DNA from: [Clostridium] citroniae WAL-17108
GTDB taxonomy: Bacteria; Bacillota; Clostridia; Lachnospirales; Lachnospiraceae
Direction: 5' to 3'
DNA: 64,000 bases
Assembly: GCF_000233455.1 (NCBI RefSeq)
Contig: NZ_JH376421.1
Span: 248,001-312,000 of the forward strand
A model generated the notes under the pieces. It was not told the DNA's origin. It saw only the letters and a list, made by a program, of their open reading frames with translations, and ran no database searches. The position numbers and the translations under genes were made by a program. Below are positions 24,595 to 32,244 of this stretch, one piece after another (the stretch's first letter is position 1; every line of letters starts with the position of its first letter).

Positions 24595-27303
24595 TTAACT
24601 GATGGATTCCTTTAAGATTTTATGGATCTGGATCACCAAAGTTGGCAGGAACGCGGCCGCCACAATGGTGGAAAGCTGGCTCAGACTCAGATCCGCTGCC
24701 GCGAACATGATCTGCAGGCCCGGCACAAAAAGGACCGCTGCAAGCAGGACAACCCCCAGCTGGAACGCCATCACACTGTACAGGTTGCTTCCCAGCCCCA
24801 GCCGGATAATGGAATGGGCACTCCTGCAATTAAATCCATGGAACAGGCGGGCCAGTGTGAGGGTGGAAAAAGCCATGGTGCAGGCCCTTCCCGGCCCCCC
24901 CTCATGGAGTCCTGTGGTGTACGCCCACATGGTGGCCGCTGCTATAAGGCCGCCCTGGACCAGGATATCCCGGATAAAGGAAATGGTAAGTATGCCTTCC
25001 TTGGGATTCCTGGGAGGTTCCTTTAACAGCCCTTCCTCCGGCGGCTCCATGCCGATGGCGATTGCCGGAAGGGAATCCGTGATCAGGTTGATAAACAGCA
25101 AATGCACCGGCGCAAACGGCAGCGGCAGGGCCAAAAGCGAAGTGTAGAGCACACACAGGATACCTGCCATATTGCCGGACAGCAGAAACTGGATGGCATT
25201 TTTTATATTGCGGTATACATTTCTTCCATTGGCTACCGCCTTGATGATGGTCGCAAAGTTATCGTCCGCCAGGATCATGGAAGCCGCGTCCTTGGATACC
25301 TCTGTTCCCGTAATCCCCATGGCCACGCCGATATCCGCCTTTTTTAAGGCCGGGGCATCATTTACCCCATCACCGGTCATGGCCACGATATGTCCGCGCC
25401 CCTGCCAGGCATTTACAATACGTATCTTATGTTCAGGGGACACCCTGGCATACACGGAAATATGTTCCAGCCTGCGGTTTAGATCCTCATCTCCCATCTG
25501 ATCCAGTTCCGCCCCCGTGGCCGCCATGTCACCGGGGTTCAGGATACCGATCCGTTCCGCTATGGCCATGGCTGTCACCTTGTGGTCCCCTGTGATCATC
25601 ACCGGGCGGATCCCTGCCTGGCGGGCGCTGGCCACTGCCGACCTGGATTCCGGTCTGGGAGGATCCATCATGGCCACAAGGCCAAGAAAGATAAGCTCCT
25701 CCTCTTCCCCATTCTTTTTGGCCGACTGGTAGGGACGGCAGGCCAAGGCCAGGACCCGCAGGCCCTTAGAGGACCAGGACCCGTTCTGGTTCATAATCTT
25801 CTGACGGTCCGAGGAGGACAGGATACGGGAAGGAACCGGGGTTGGCGCTTCCATTGGTCCGCCCGGGGTGCCGCCTCCCGGGTTACTTGACCCCGCGCCC
25901 GCACTTCCCTCCCCGCCCGGGAAAGATGACGCCGGATTGGCCAGCCTGGTACACTTTTTTAAAAGCACATCCACCGCCCCTTTTACAAAGATCAGATCCG
26001 TACCCTCAACTTCATTGACCGTGGTCATAAGCTTTCTGGCTGAATCAAACGGGATTTCCCTTCTTCTGGGACTCATCATCCGTATCTGCTCCGGTATCAT
26101 ACCCGCTTCCCTGGCCATATGCAGCAGCGCTATCTCCATGGGATCCCCCTCGTCCTGGCTGCTGCCAGTGGATGCATTGTTGTTAAGCATGGCTCCGTAC
26201 AGGAGCATTTTCACATCGGTCCTGGCCTTGTTCTTTTCAAGCCATCTGACCTCCTGCTCCGTATGGTTTACATAAACCTTCTCCACATCCATCCTGTTCT
26301 GGGTCAGGGTTCCCGTTTTATCGGAGCAGATAACAGAGACGCATCCCAGGCTTTCCACCGCCTTCAGATCCTTGATGATGGCCTGCTCCTTTGCCATCTT
26401 CTGGGTCCCCATTGCCTGGACAATGGTCACAATGGAGCTTAATGCCTCGGGAATCGCTGCCACTGCCAGAGCCACTGCAAACATAAGGGCATCCAGCACC
26501 GGCTCCCTGCGGTACAGGCTGAGAAGGAATACCAGGCCGCAGATGGCTATGATAGCAATGGCAAGGCGGCCGGAAAACCGGTCCAGGCTCACCTGGAGAG
26601 GCGTCTTCTGCTCTTTGGTGTCATTCATCAGAGAGGCGATCTTTCCGATCTCCGTGCCCATTCCCGTGGCGGTAACCACGGCCATGGCCCTTCCGGAAGT
26701 CACCAGGGAGCCGGAAAAGACCATATTGGTCCTGTCCGCAAGAGCCACTGCGCCGCCCTGGCTCTTAATTCCCCTGGTATGCTTTTCCACACTCAGCGAC
26801 TCCCCGGTCAGGGAACTCTCATTGACCGTAAATCCATGGACCTCCAGAAGGCGCCCGTCCGCCGCCACCAGATCACCGGTCTCCAGCATAAGGATGTCCC
26901 CGGGAACCACCATGGATGATGGGATGATGCATAATAAGCCCTCCCTTATGACCCTGGCTTCCGGTGAAGAAAGCTGCTTTAAGCTGTCCAAGGACTTCTC
27001 TGCCTTCTGGTGCTGGACCGTCCCCAGCACCGCGTTGAGAAGAAGAACCGCAAATATGACCATGGCGCTTTCGGGATCACCGGTCAGCATGGAAACCGCT
27101 GCCGCTGCGATCAGGATAATGACCAGCAGGTCCTTAAACTGGGAGAGGAACACCTGCCACCACTGAAGCTTTCCGTTCTCCTGCAGTACATTTTCCCCAT
27201 ATGTCCCAAGCCTTTTTTCAGCCTCGTCCTCACCGATCCCCTGCCTTCCCGTGCCAAGGCTGTCTAACACATCTGTCTCTGACAGTTCAAACCAATCTGC
27301 CAT
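24595..27303 (-). CDS. Calcium-type cation-transporting P-type ATPase
   Basis: A 902-residue membrane pump of the P2A group, exporting Ca2+ or a related divalent cation. The actuator domain has NESSLTGES, the phosphorylation site is ICSDKTGTLTQNRMD, and the hinge is TGDGVNDAPALKKADIG. The C-terminal helices include NLITDSLPAIAIGMEPPEEGLL, typical of bacterial SERCA-like pumps. The membrane motif reads AAIPEALSS, where many relatives have PEGL. The nucleotide domain holds an unusual Gly/Pro/Ser insertion (GGEGSAGAGSSNPGGGTPGG). The start at 27303 has GGGGAGAGA; the frame stays open 156 bases upstream but that part lacks membrane-pump features. A hairpin with T run lies only 48 bases before the start. 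Confidence 0.92.
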   Translation of the reverse strand: MADWFELSETDVLDSLGTGRQGIGEDEAEKRLGTYGENVLQENGKLQWWQVFLSQFKDLLVIILIAAAAVSMLTGDPESAMVIFAVLLLNAVLGTVQHQKAEKSLDSLKQLSSPEARVIREGLLCIIPSSMVVPGDILMLETGDLVAADGRLLEVHGFTVNESSLTGESLSVEKHTRGIKSQGGAVALADRTNMVFSGSLVTSGRAMAVVTATGMGTEIGKIASLMNDTKEQKTPLQVSLDRFSGRLAIAIIAICGLVFLLSLYRREPVLDALMFAVALAVAAIPEALSSIVTIVQAMGTQKMAKEQAIIKDLKAVESLGCVSVICSDKTGTLTQNRMDVEKVYVNHTEQEVRWLEKNKARTDVKMLLYGAMLNNNASTGSSQDEGDPMEIALLHMAREAGMIPEQIRMMSPRRREIPFDSARKLMTTVNEVEGTDLIFVKGAVDVLLKKCTRLANPASSFPGGEGSAGAGSSNPGGGTPGGPMEAPTPVPSRILSSSDRQKIMNQNGSWSSKGLRVLALACRPYQSAKKNGEEEELIFLGLVAMMDPPRPESRSAVASARQAGIRPVMITGDHKVTAMAIAERIGILNPGDMAATGAELDQMGDEDLNRRLEHISVYARVSPEHKIRIVNAWQGRGHIVAMTGDGVNDAPALKKADIGVAMGITGTEVSKDAASMILADDNFATIIKAVANGRNVYRNIKNAIQFLLSGNMAGILCVLYTSLLALPLPFAPVHLLFINLITDSLPAIAIGMEPPEEGLLKEPPRNPKEGILTISFIRDILVQGGLIAAATMWAYTTGLHEGGPGRACTMAFSTLTLARLFHGFNCRSAHSIIRLGLGSNLYSVMAFQLGVVLLAAVLFVPGLQIMFAAADLSLSQLSTIVAAAFLPTLVIQIHKILKESIS

Positions 27304-27350
27304 CTGTCTCTCCCCTCTTCCTGGTACTGCATTACATAAGGATACAAAAA

Positions 27351-27382
27351 TGCCCCCGGAAACCTGCAGGTTCCCGGGAGCA
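27351..27382 (-). terminator. Hairpin with T run ahead of the P-ATPase gene
   Basis: CCCGGAAACCTG and CAGGTTCCCGGG (27355-27378) form a near-perfect 24-bp palindrome extended by TGC/GCA. On the minus strand it is followed by ATTTTTG. It lies between the M20 peptidase stop and the ATPase start, so it either ends the peptidase transcript or attenuates the ATPase transcript. Confidence 0.75.
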
Positions 27383-27501
27383 CTCCATAAGAGTACCCAC
27401 TCTAAATCTATGTAGGGGAAATTATCATTATGACTGGTACACAACTGTGCGGATCTCACGGGCGCAGGGCACTGTTAAAGGGAGAAAATGCCTTCCCCAT
27501 C

Positions 27502-28644
27502 TCACCCAAGGATCATACCAAAAGCCACCTGGTAGCCCTGCTTCAGGGAATCGATCTCCACATACTCGCTCCTTGTGTGGGCGCCCTCCCCGCGATAGCA
27601 TCCCACGCATACGCTGGGAATGCCCAGGGAAAGGGGAATGTTGCAGTCCGTGGAGCCGGAACCGCGCCTGGGCATACTGCCCGTGGCCTGGCGCACCACC
27701 TCCATGGCCCTGTCTGTCAATGCCTTCTCCTTATCCGGATCCACATCACCGCCGCAGGGCCTGACGCCGATCACCTCAACGGACACATCCAGTCCCTCCG
27801 CTCTTGCCTGTTCAATGATGGACGTAAACCTTCCTTCCATAAGCTCCAGGCTCTCCCTGGATTCGGAGCGTACCTCGTACAGCACTTCCGCCTGCTGCGC
27901 AATGGTATTTACCGAAGTGCCGCCGGATATGAGCCCCACGTTATAGGTGGTCCTCGGACCCTCGGGAACCTGGATCTCATACAGCCTTACCACAATTCCC
28001 GCCAGCTTTGCAATGGCATTGTCCTGTCCAAAATCGCTGAAGGAATGTCCTCCCCGGGTGGACACCGTCACCTTAAAGCGCTTGGAGCCCACAGCCTGGT
28101 TTACGATCTTATCCAGGGAACTGTCAAAGGTACAAAAGGATTCCATCCTTGTTCCATAGGTTTCACAGATCTTTCTTACGCCCTTCAGATTCCCAAGGCC
28201 CTCCTCGCCTGCATTGCAAACCAGCACCAGTCCCGGTTTTCCCTGTCCGCGCAGCGCATCCCATTCAGGCTTTCCCACATGGGCCGCAATATACTTGGCA
28301 GCCATGAGAAGACATACCAGGCAGGCTGTATCATCACCCACGCCGGGGCAGCAGATCCGTCCGTTTTCCACCGTTAGGGGAAGCTCCCGGGTATCGGGAA
28401 ACACCACGTCTGTGTGGGCCATATAGACCTCTACCGGTCCCTCTGCCTCCACGGGATATACCACATTGAGGGCCTCATCCACATACACGCCCCGGGCGCC
28501 CTGGGCAGCCAGCCAGTCCCTGCAAAATTCAGCCCGCTTCTCCTCATGGTTGGAGGGCGCCGGGATCCTGGCCAGGGTCAGCAGAAGTTCATATGCCTCC
28601 TGGCTGTGGGCTTCAATGTAACTGAGTATTTCCTGATTTAACAT
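27502..28644 (-). CDS. M20-family metallopeptidase
   Basis: A 380-residue cytoplasmic zinc peptidase or deacylase. Metal ligands appear in MAHTDVVFPD, PGVGDDTACL, NAGEEGLGN and the late GAHTRSEYV; the dimerisation domain has RGGHSFSDFGQDNAI. The start at 28644 has GGGAG at 9 bases and begins MLNQEILSYI, the usual family N-terminus. The frame continues open upstream through a Gln/Ser-rich stretch, but that DNA is the other frame of the GH13 repeat tail, so I exclude it. The first 32 bases overlap the end of the GH13 gene, which suggests coupling. The specificity, di- or tripeptides or N-acyl amino acids, is unknown. Confidence 0.9.
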   Translation of the reverse strand: MLNQEILSYIEAHSQEAYELLLTLARIPAPSNHEEKRAEFCRDWLAAQGARGVYVDEALNVVYPVEAEGPVEVYMAHTDVVFPDTRELPLTVENGRICCPGVGDDTACLVCLLMAAKYIAAHVGKPEWDALRGQGKPGLVLVCNAGEEGLGNLKGVRKICETYGTRMESFCTFDSSLDKIVNQAVGSKRFKVTVSTRGGHSFSDFGQDNAIAKLAGIVVRLYEIQVPEGPRTTYNVGLISGGTSVNTIAQQAEVLYEVRSESRESLELMEGRFTSIIEQARAEGLDVSVEVIGVRPCGGDVDPDKEKALTDRAMEVVRQATGSMPRRGSGSTDCNIPLSLGIPSVCVGCYRGEGAHTRSEYVEIDSLKQGYQVAFGMILG

Positions 28645-30700
28645 GGTGATCTGCTCCCTTCGTATTTCCTGACCTTTTCCTGCCCTTTCCGGCAGCTGTC
28701 CCCTGGCCTGCGCCTGTCTTTGTTCCTGGCTCTGCTTTGGGCTTTGCGCCTGACTTTGCTCCTGGCTTTGCTCCTGGCTCTGCGCCGGGCTCTGCGCCGG
28801 GCTTTGTTCCCGCCCCGGCATCCGGCATTTCCTTTGTTCCGTCCGGGCTGTCGCCGCCCTCCCGGCCAATGAGCACCACGATGCTTCTGGCCATGACCAT
28901 CATGCGCTTCTGGCTGTCCGGCAATGCCTCGCTGCCCTCGGGGTAGATCCCCTGTTCCGAATCCGTATTCAGCGCCACATACCATTTAAGTTCCTTAGGA
29001 AGATTTGGCAGGGCAAATTCACATGGCTCCCAGTACATGTTGTACGCCACATAAAAATAATTGTCCTCTGCCCCATCCTTTTTCCCATACTTCCCGCAGT
29101 ACAGGATTCCAAGCTGCCTGCAGTAATTATCAAACATGGGGCACCATGTCTTTAAGCCGTGATAAGACACGTCCGGCAGGCCCACGGAATTATAGTCCAG
29201 CAGAGCGGGTTCCTTCGGCATGTGGAAGATGGGATGCTCTTTTCTGAAAGCAATCAGGGACCTGGCAAACTGGTACAGGCCGCGGTTGGTATCCTGCAGC
29301 TTCCAGTTAACCCAGGAGATCTCATTGTCCTGACAGTAGGAATTGTTATTCCCCTTTTTAGTCCGTCCGAACTCATCCCCTGCCATAAGAAGGGGCGTGC
29401 CCTGGCTCAGGAACAAAAGAACCATGGCATTGCGCAGCTGCTTTCTCCGCATCTGCACGATCCGCTTTTTCCTGCTGGGGCCTTCCTCGCCGCAGTTCCA
29501 GGACAGGTTATAGTCTGTCCCGTCCCGGTTGTCCTCCCCATTGGCCTCATTGTGTTTCCTGTCGTAGGACACCATGTCCATCATGGTGAATCCATTGGTA
29601 TTGGCCATGTAATTGATGACCCCCACCTTTTCCGGATTGTTGCGGGTGTGGTAGGCCAGATGGTTCATATGGCCCTCATCCCCTTTCAGGAATCCCCGCA
29701 TGTCCATCATAAACCCGTCATTATACTGGGCCAAATGCTTTCCATCCCCCGGCTCCACCCCATCCCAGCCTGCTGCAAACAGCTTAAGCCTGCTCAGATA
29801 CGGATCTTCTCCCAGCAGTTTTAAAGGAGCGGATCCCACCAGATGGACGCCGTCCACATGGTATTCCTGGGCCCAGTAGCGAACCGCATCCAGCACATGG
29901 GACGGCGCCTCCCTGCCGTCAAAAAACAGTTCCATCACCAGCTCCAGCCCTGCTTTGTGCAGAGCCTTAACCATATCCTTAAATTCCTTTATGGGCTGCT
30001 TCACGGCGCCGCTGCAGTAGGAGCTTTTGGGTGCAAAGGAATAACCGCGGCCGTACCCCCAGTAATTCAGCCTGCCGTCCGGCTTTTCCGGCCCAAAGGG
30101 GCTGTCCCCACGCTCAGGCATGATGATCTCCTCAAATTCCACAGGAGGCATGATCTCCAGGGTGGTGACTCCCAGCTCCTTAAGATATGGGATCTTGTCC
30201 ACAATACCCGCAAAGGTTCCCCTCTTTGCCTGCTCCACTCCTGAGGACGGATGTTTTGTAAATCCCCTTGGATGGATGCGGTAGATAATGCATTCCTCAT
30301 AAGGGATCTGCGGAAGCCGGTCTTCCTCCCAGTCATAGGTCCCATCCGTTCCCTCCACCGGGGTGCGCACCGGTTTTCCCAGACGCTCCATACTTCCCCA
30401 ATGTTCCTTGCCGGTAAACCGCGTTCCATAGGGATCCGGGACCTCCAGACCATCCACCTCATAGACATATTCCAGTCCGTCAAAATCCCCCAGAACAGTA
30501 ACGCTCCACACATCCCCCGTCCTCATGGAATCCTGAAACCCGATCCTTGCCAAAGGCGTGTCAGCACCTTTTTTGAACAGAAGAAGGGCACAGTGAGCGC
30601 CTTTGGATGCAAAGGAAAAATGCATGCCTCCGGCAACAGCAGTCACACCCATTGCGTATATTTTCCCATCCGACCTGTCTATCTGAAAGCTCTCCTTCAT
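28613..30700 (-). CDS. GlgX/pullulanase-like GH13 protein lacking catalytic residues, with repeat tail
   Basis: A 695-residue protein with the plan of glycogen-debranching enzymes: a CBM48-like N-domain (about 20-115), a barrel opening IIYRIHPRGFTKHPSSG and NYWGYG, and a C-terminal region with HNEANGEDNRDG and LMAGDEFGRT. The catalytic positions are changed: region II reads VDGVHLVGS (nucleophile Asp is V288), region III KLFAAGWD (acid Glu is A310), region IV NYMANTNGF (His-Asp is T368-N369), and region I ELFFDG instead of DVVFNH. About 40 residues of subdomain B are missing. It should be inactive as a hydrolase and may bind glycogen or regulate. The last 80 residues are Gly/Ala/Lys/Pro repeats. 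The frame is intact. Confidence 0.85.
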   Translation of the reverse strand: MKESFQIDRSDGKIYAMGVTAVAGGMHFSFASKGAHCALLLFKKGADTPLARIGFQDSMRTGDVWSVTVLGDFDGLEYVYEVDGLEVPDPYGTRFTGKEHWGSMERLGKPVRTPVEGTDGTYDWEEDRLPQIPYEECIIYRIHPRGFTKHPSSGVEQAKRGTFAGIVDKIPYLKELGVTTLEIMPPVEFEEIIMPERGDSPFGPEKPDGRLNYWGYGRGYSFAPKSSYCSGAVKQPIKEFKDMVKALHKAGLELVMELFFDGREAPSHVLDAVRYWAQEYHVDGVHLVGSAPLKLLGEDPYLSRLKLFAAGWDGVEPGDGKHLAQYNDGFMMDMRGFLKGDEGHMNHLAYHTRNNPEKVGVINYMANTNGFTMMDMVSYDRKHNEANGEDNRDGTDYNLSWNCGEEGPSRKKRIVQMRRKQLRNAMVLLFLSQGTPLLMAGDEFGRTKKGNNNSYCQDNEISWVNWKLQDTNRGLYQFARSLIAFRKEHPIFHMPKEPALLDYNSVGLPDVSYHGLKTWCPMFDNYCRQLGILYCGKYGKKDGAEDNYFYVAYNMYWEPCEFALPNLPKELKWYVALNTDSEQGIYPEGSEALPDSQKRMMVMARSIVVLIGREGGDSPDGTKEMPDAGAGTKPGAEPGAEPGAKPGAKSGAKPKAEPGTKTGAGQGTAAGKGRKRSGNTKGADHHVKSGNTQLH

Positions 30701-30733
30701 ATCAGCTACCGCCTTTCCTTAACTGTCTGTGCA

Positions 30734-30749
30734 CTTGTCCGCTGAGGGT
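30734..30749. repeat. Dispersed palindrome, right half copy
   Basis: CTTGTCCGCTGAGGGT matches the right arm of the 45-bp element found complete at 30868-30912. It lies between the GH13 start and that full copy. Confidence 0.6.
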
Positions 30750-30867
30750 ATTATCCGCTAAAAATAATGATGCACGATAACAAAAGTATATATTCACTTT
30801 GTCCCTTTGTCAACAAAACAGCGGGTTTCATCTTATATCGTTCTTCTATACTGCATAGAATAAAGGT

Positions 30868-30912
30868 ACCCTCAGCGGACAAGGGCGTATATCCCCCTTG
30901 TCCACTGAGGGT
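30868..30912. repeat. Dispersed 45-bp palindrome, full copy
   Basis: ACCCTCAGCGGACAAGGG and CCCTTGTCCACTGAGGGT are 18-bp arms with one mismatch around a 9-base loop, in the gap between the D-galactonate dehydratase and GH13 genes. The same element of the same length is at 52705-52749, with a diverged copy at 1427-1472. No T run follows on either strand. Confidence 0.8.
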
Positions 30913-31013
30913 AACAGTTCAGAAAGGCGGGAAAATGGGTGCAAAGGCGGGCGTTAAGCTTGCTTATACGTCCGGTCCTCCACCCATTTTCACATCGGAT
31001 GGCGGCTTTAGAA

Positions 31014-32165
31014 TCACCACTCGGCCATGGTCCCGTCATAATTGCGCCATACAGGGTTCTTCCAGTTATGCCCGATCCTGGCTGCTTCCACTATCTTTTC
31101 TTTATTCAGCTGGATTCCAAGACCGGGGCCGCCCGGAATATCAATGAATCCGTCATGGAATCTGAATACATTCGGGTCCACAAGATAATCCAGCAGGTCC
31201 GCCCCTTCTTTATTATAGTGGATTCCCAGACTCTGCTCCTGAATAAACACATTGGGAGTGCAGGCGTCCAGCTGGACGCAGGCAGCCAGGGCAATTGGCC
31301 CCAGCGGACAGTGGGGCGCCACCGCAACGTCAAAGGCCTCCGCCATGGCGGCAATCTTCTTCACCTCACTGATTCCCCCCGCATGGGACAGATCCGGCTG
31401 AATAATGTCCACATAACCATCCATGAGCAGGTTCTTAAACTCCCACCTGCTGAACATCCGCTCACCGGTGGCAATGGGTGTGGATGTATGTCCGGCAATC
31501 TCCCGCAGGGCCTCATTGTTCTGGGAAAGCACTGGCTCCTCTATAAACATCAATTTAAAGGGTTCCAGCTCTTTGGCCAGAACTTTTGCCATGGTCTTAT
31601 GTACACGTCCGTGGAAATCCACTCCAATGTCCATCTTATATCCCAGGGCTTCCCTGATGGAGGCCACCCGGTTCACCACCTCCTGGATCTTCTCATAGCT
31701 GTCCACATAGTGCATTTCCTCTGTGCCATTCATCTTTACTGCCGTGCATCCTGTCTCATAGAGTTTCAGGGCTCCCTGCCGCACATCCTCAGGCCTGTCT
31801 CCGCCGATCCAGCTGTACACCCTCAGCCTGTCCCTGCATCTTCCTCCCAGCAGTTCATAGATGGGGGCATTGTAATATTTCCCCTTAATGTCCCATAATG
31901 CCTGGTCAATGCCGGCAATGGCGCTCATCACCTCCGGGCCGCCCCTGTAAAACCCGCCCCTGTACATGACCTGCCAATGGTCCTCGATCCTTAAAGGATC
32001 TTTTCCTATCAGGTATCCGCTGAAATCCTCCACTGCTGTTTTGACAATGGAGGCCCTTCCCTCGATCACAGGTTCGCCCCAACCGGTTATCCCCTCGTCT
32101 GTCTCAATCTCCAGAAACAGCCACCTGGGCGGCACCTGATATAGATTCATGCTAGTGATTTTCAC
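31014..32165 (-). CDS. dgoD: D-galactonate dehydratase
   Basis: A 383-residue enolase-superfamily enzyme that dehydrates D-galactonate to 2-keto-3-deoxy-galactonate. The similarity to the known DgoD family is close along the whole length: GWGEPVIEGRA, YRGGFYRGGPEVMSAIAGIDQALWDIKGK, metal ligands in IGVDFHGRV, FIEEPVL and ATGERMFSRWEF, catalytic APHCPLGPIALAAC, and the end GTMAEW. The start is GTG at 32165 with GGGGGAA at 8 bases. No kinase, aldolase, regulator or galactonate permease gene is adjacent, so it is an orphan of the pathway here. Confidence 0.93.
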   Translation of the reverse strand: MKITSMNLYQVPPRWLFLEIETDEGITGWGEPVIEGRASIVKTAVEDFSGYLIGKDPLRIEDHWQVMYRGGFYRGGPEVMSAIAGIDQALWDIKGKYYNAPIYELLGGRCRDRLRVYSWIGGDRPEDVRQGALKLYETGCTAVKMNGTEEMHYVDSYEKIQEVVNRVASIREALGYKMDIGVDFHGRVHKTMAKVLAKELEPFKLMFIEEPVLSQNNEALREIAGHTSTPIATGERMFSRWEFKNLLMDGYVDIIQPDLSHAGGISEVKKIAAMAEAFDVAVAPHCPLGPIALAACVQLDACTPNVFIQEQSLGIHYNKEGADLLDYLVDPNVFRFHDGFIDIPGGPGLGIQLNKEKIVEAARIGHNWKNPVWRNYDGTMAEW

Positions 32166-32244
32166 AGTAAATTCCCCCTTTACCTTATTGTGTACTCTCG
32201 GATCCCCCCGCTCTCATTTTTGCGTCCGGAATCCCGGGAGACTC

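Larger units (their letters stand above)
30701..31013. other. Gene-free stretch rich in inverted repeats
   Basis: About 310 bases hold a half palindrome, an A/T-rich segment (30757-30860), the full 45-bp palindrome and a further inverted repeat, GAAAATGGGTG (30931-30941) with its perfect complement at 30981-30991. The last probably forms a hairpin just after the dehydratase stop. I see no gene. Confidence 0.55.

Noticed and set aside
27304..27459. An extended N-terminus for the P-type ATPase
   Set aside because: It would cross the hairpin and T run at 27351-27382, and the family sequence begins at MADWFELSE.
27383..27501. A manganese (yybP-ykoY) riboswitch ahead of the cation ATPase
   Set aside because: I could not find the conserved loop sequences of that family; only a generic terminator hairpin is visible.
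28645..28869. A 75-residue Gln/Ser-rich N-terminal extension of the M20 peptidase
   Set aside because: It is the second frame of the GH13 repeat tail. The ATG at 28644 has a proper ribosome site and matches the family start.
30939..31898. A 319-residue plus-strand frame over dgoD
   Set aside because: Antisense to a gene identified along its whole length.
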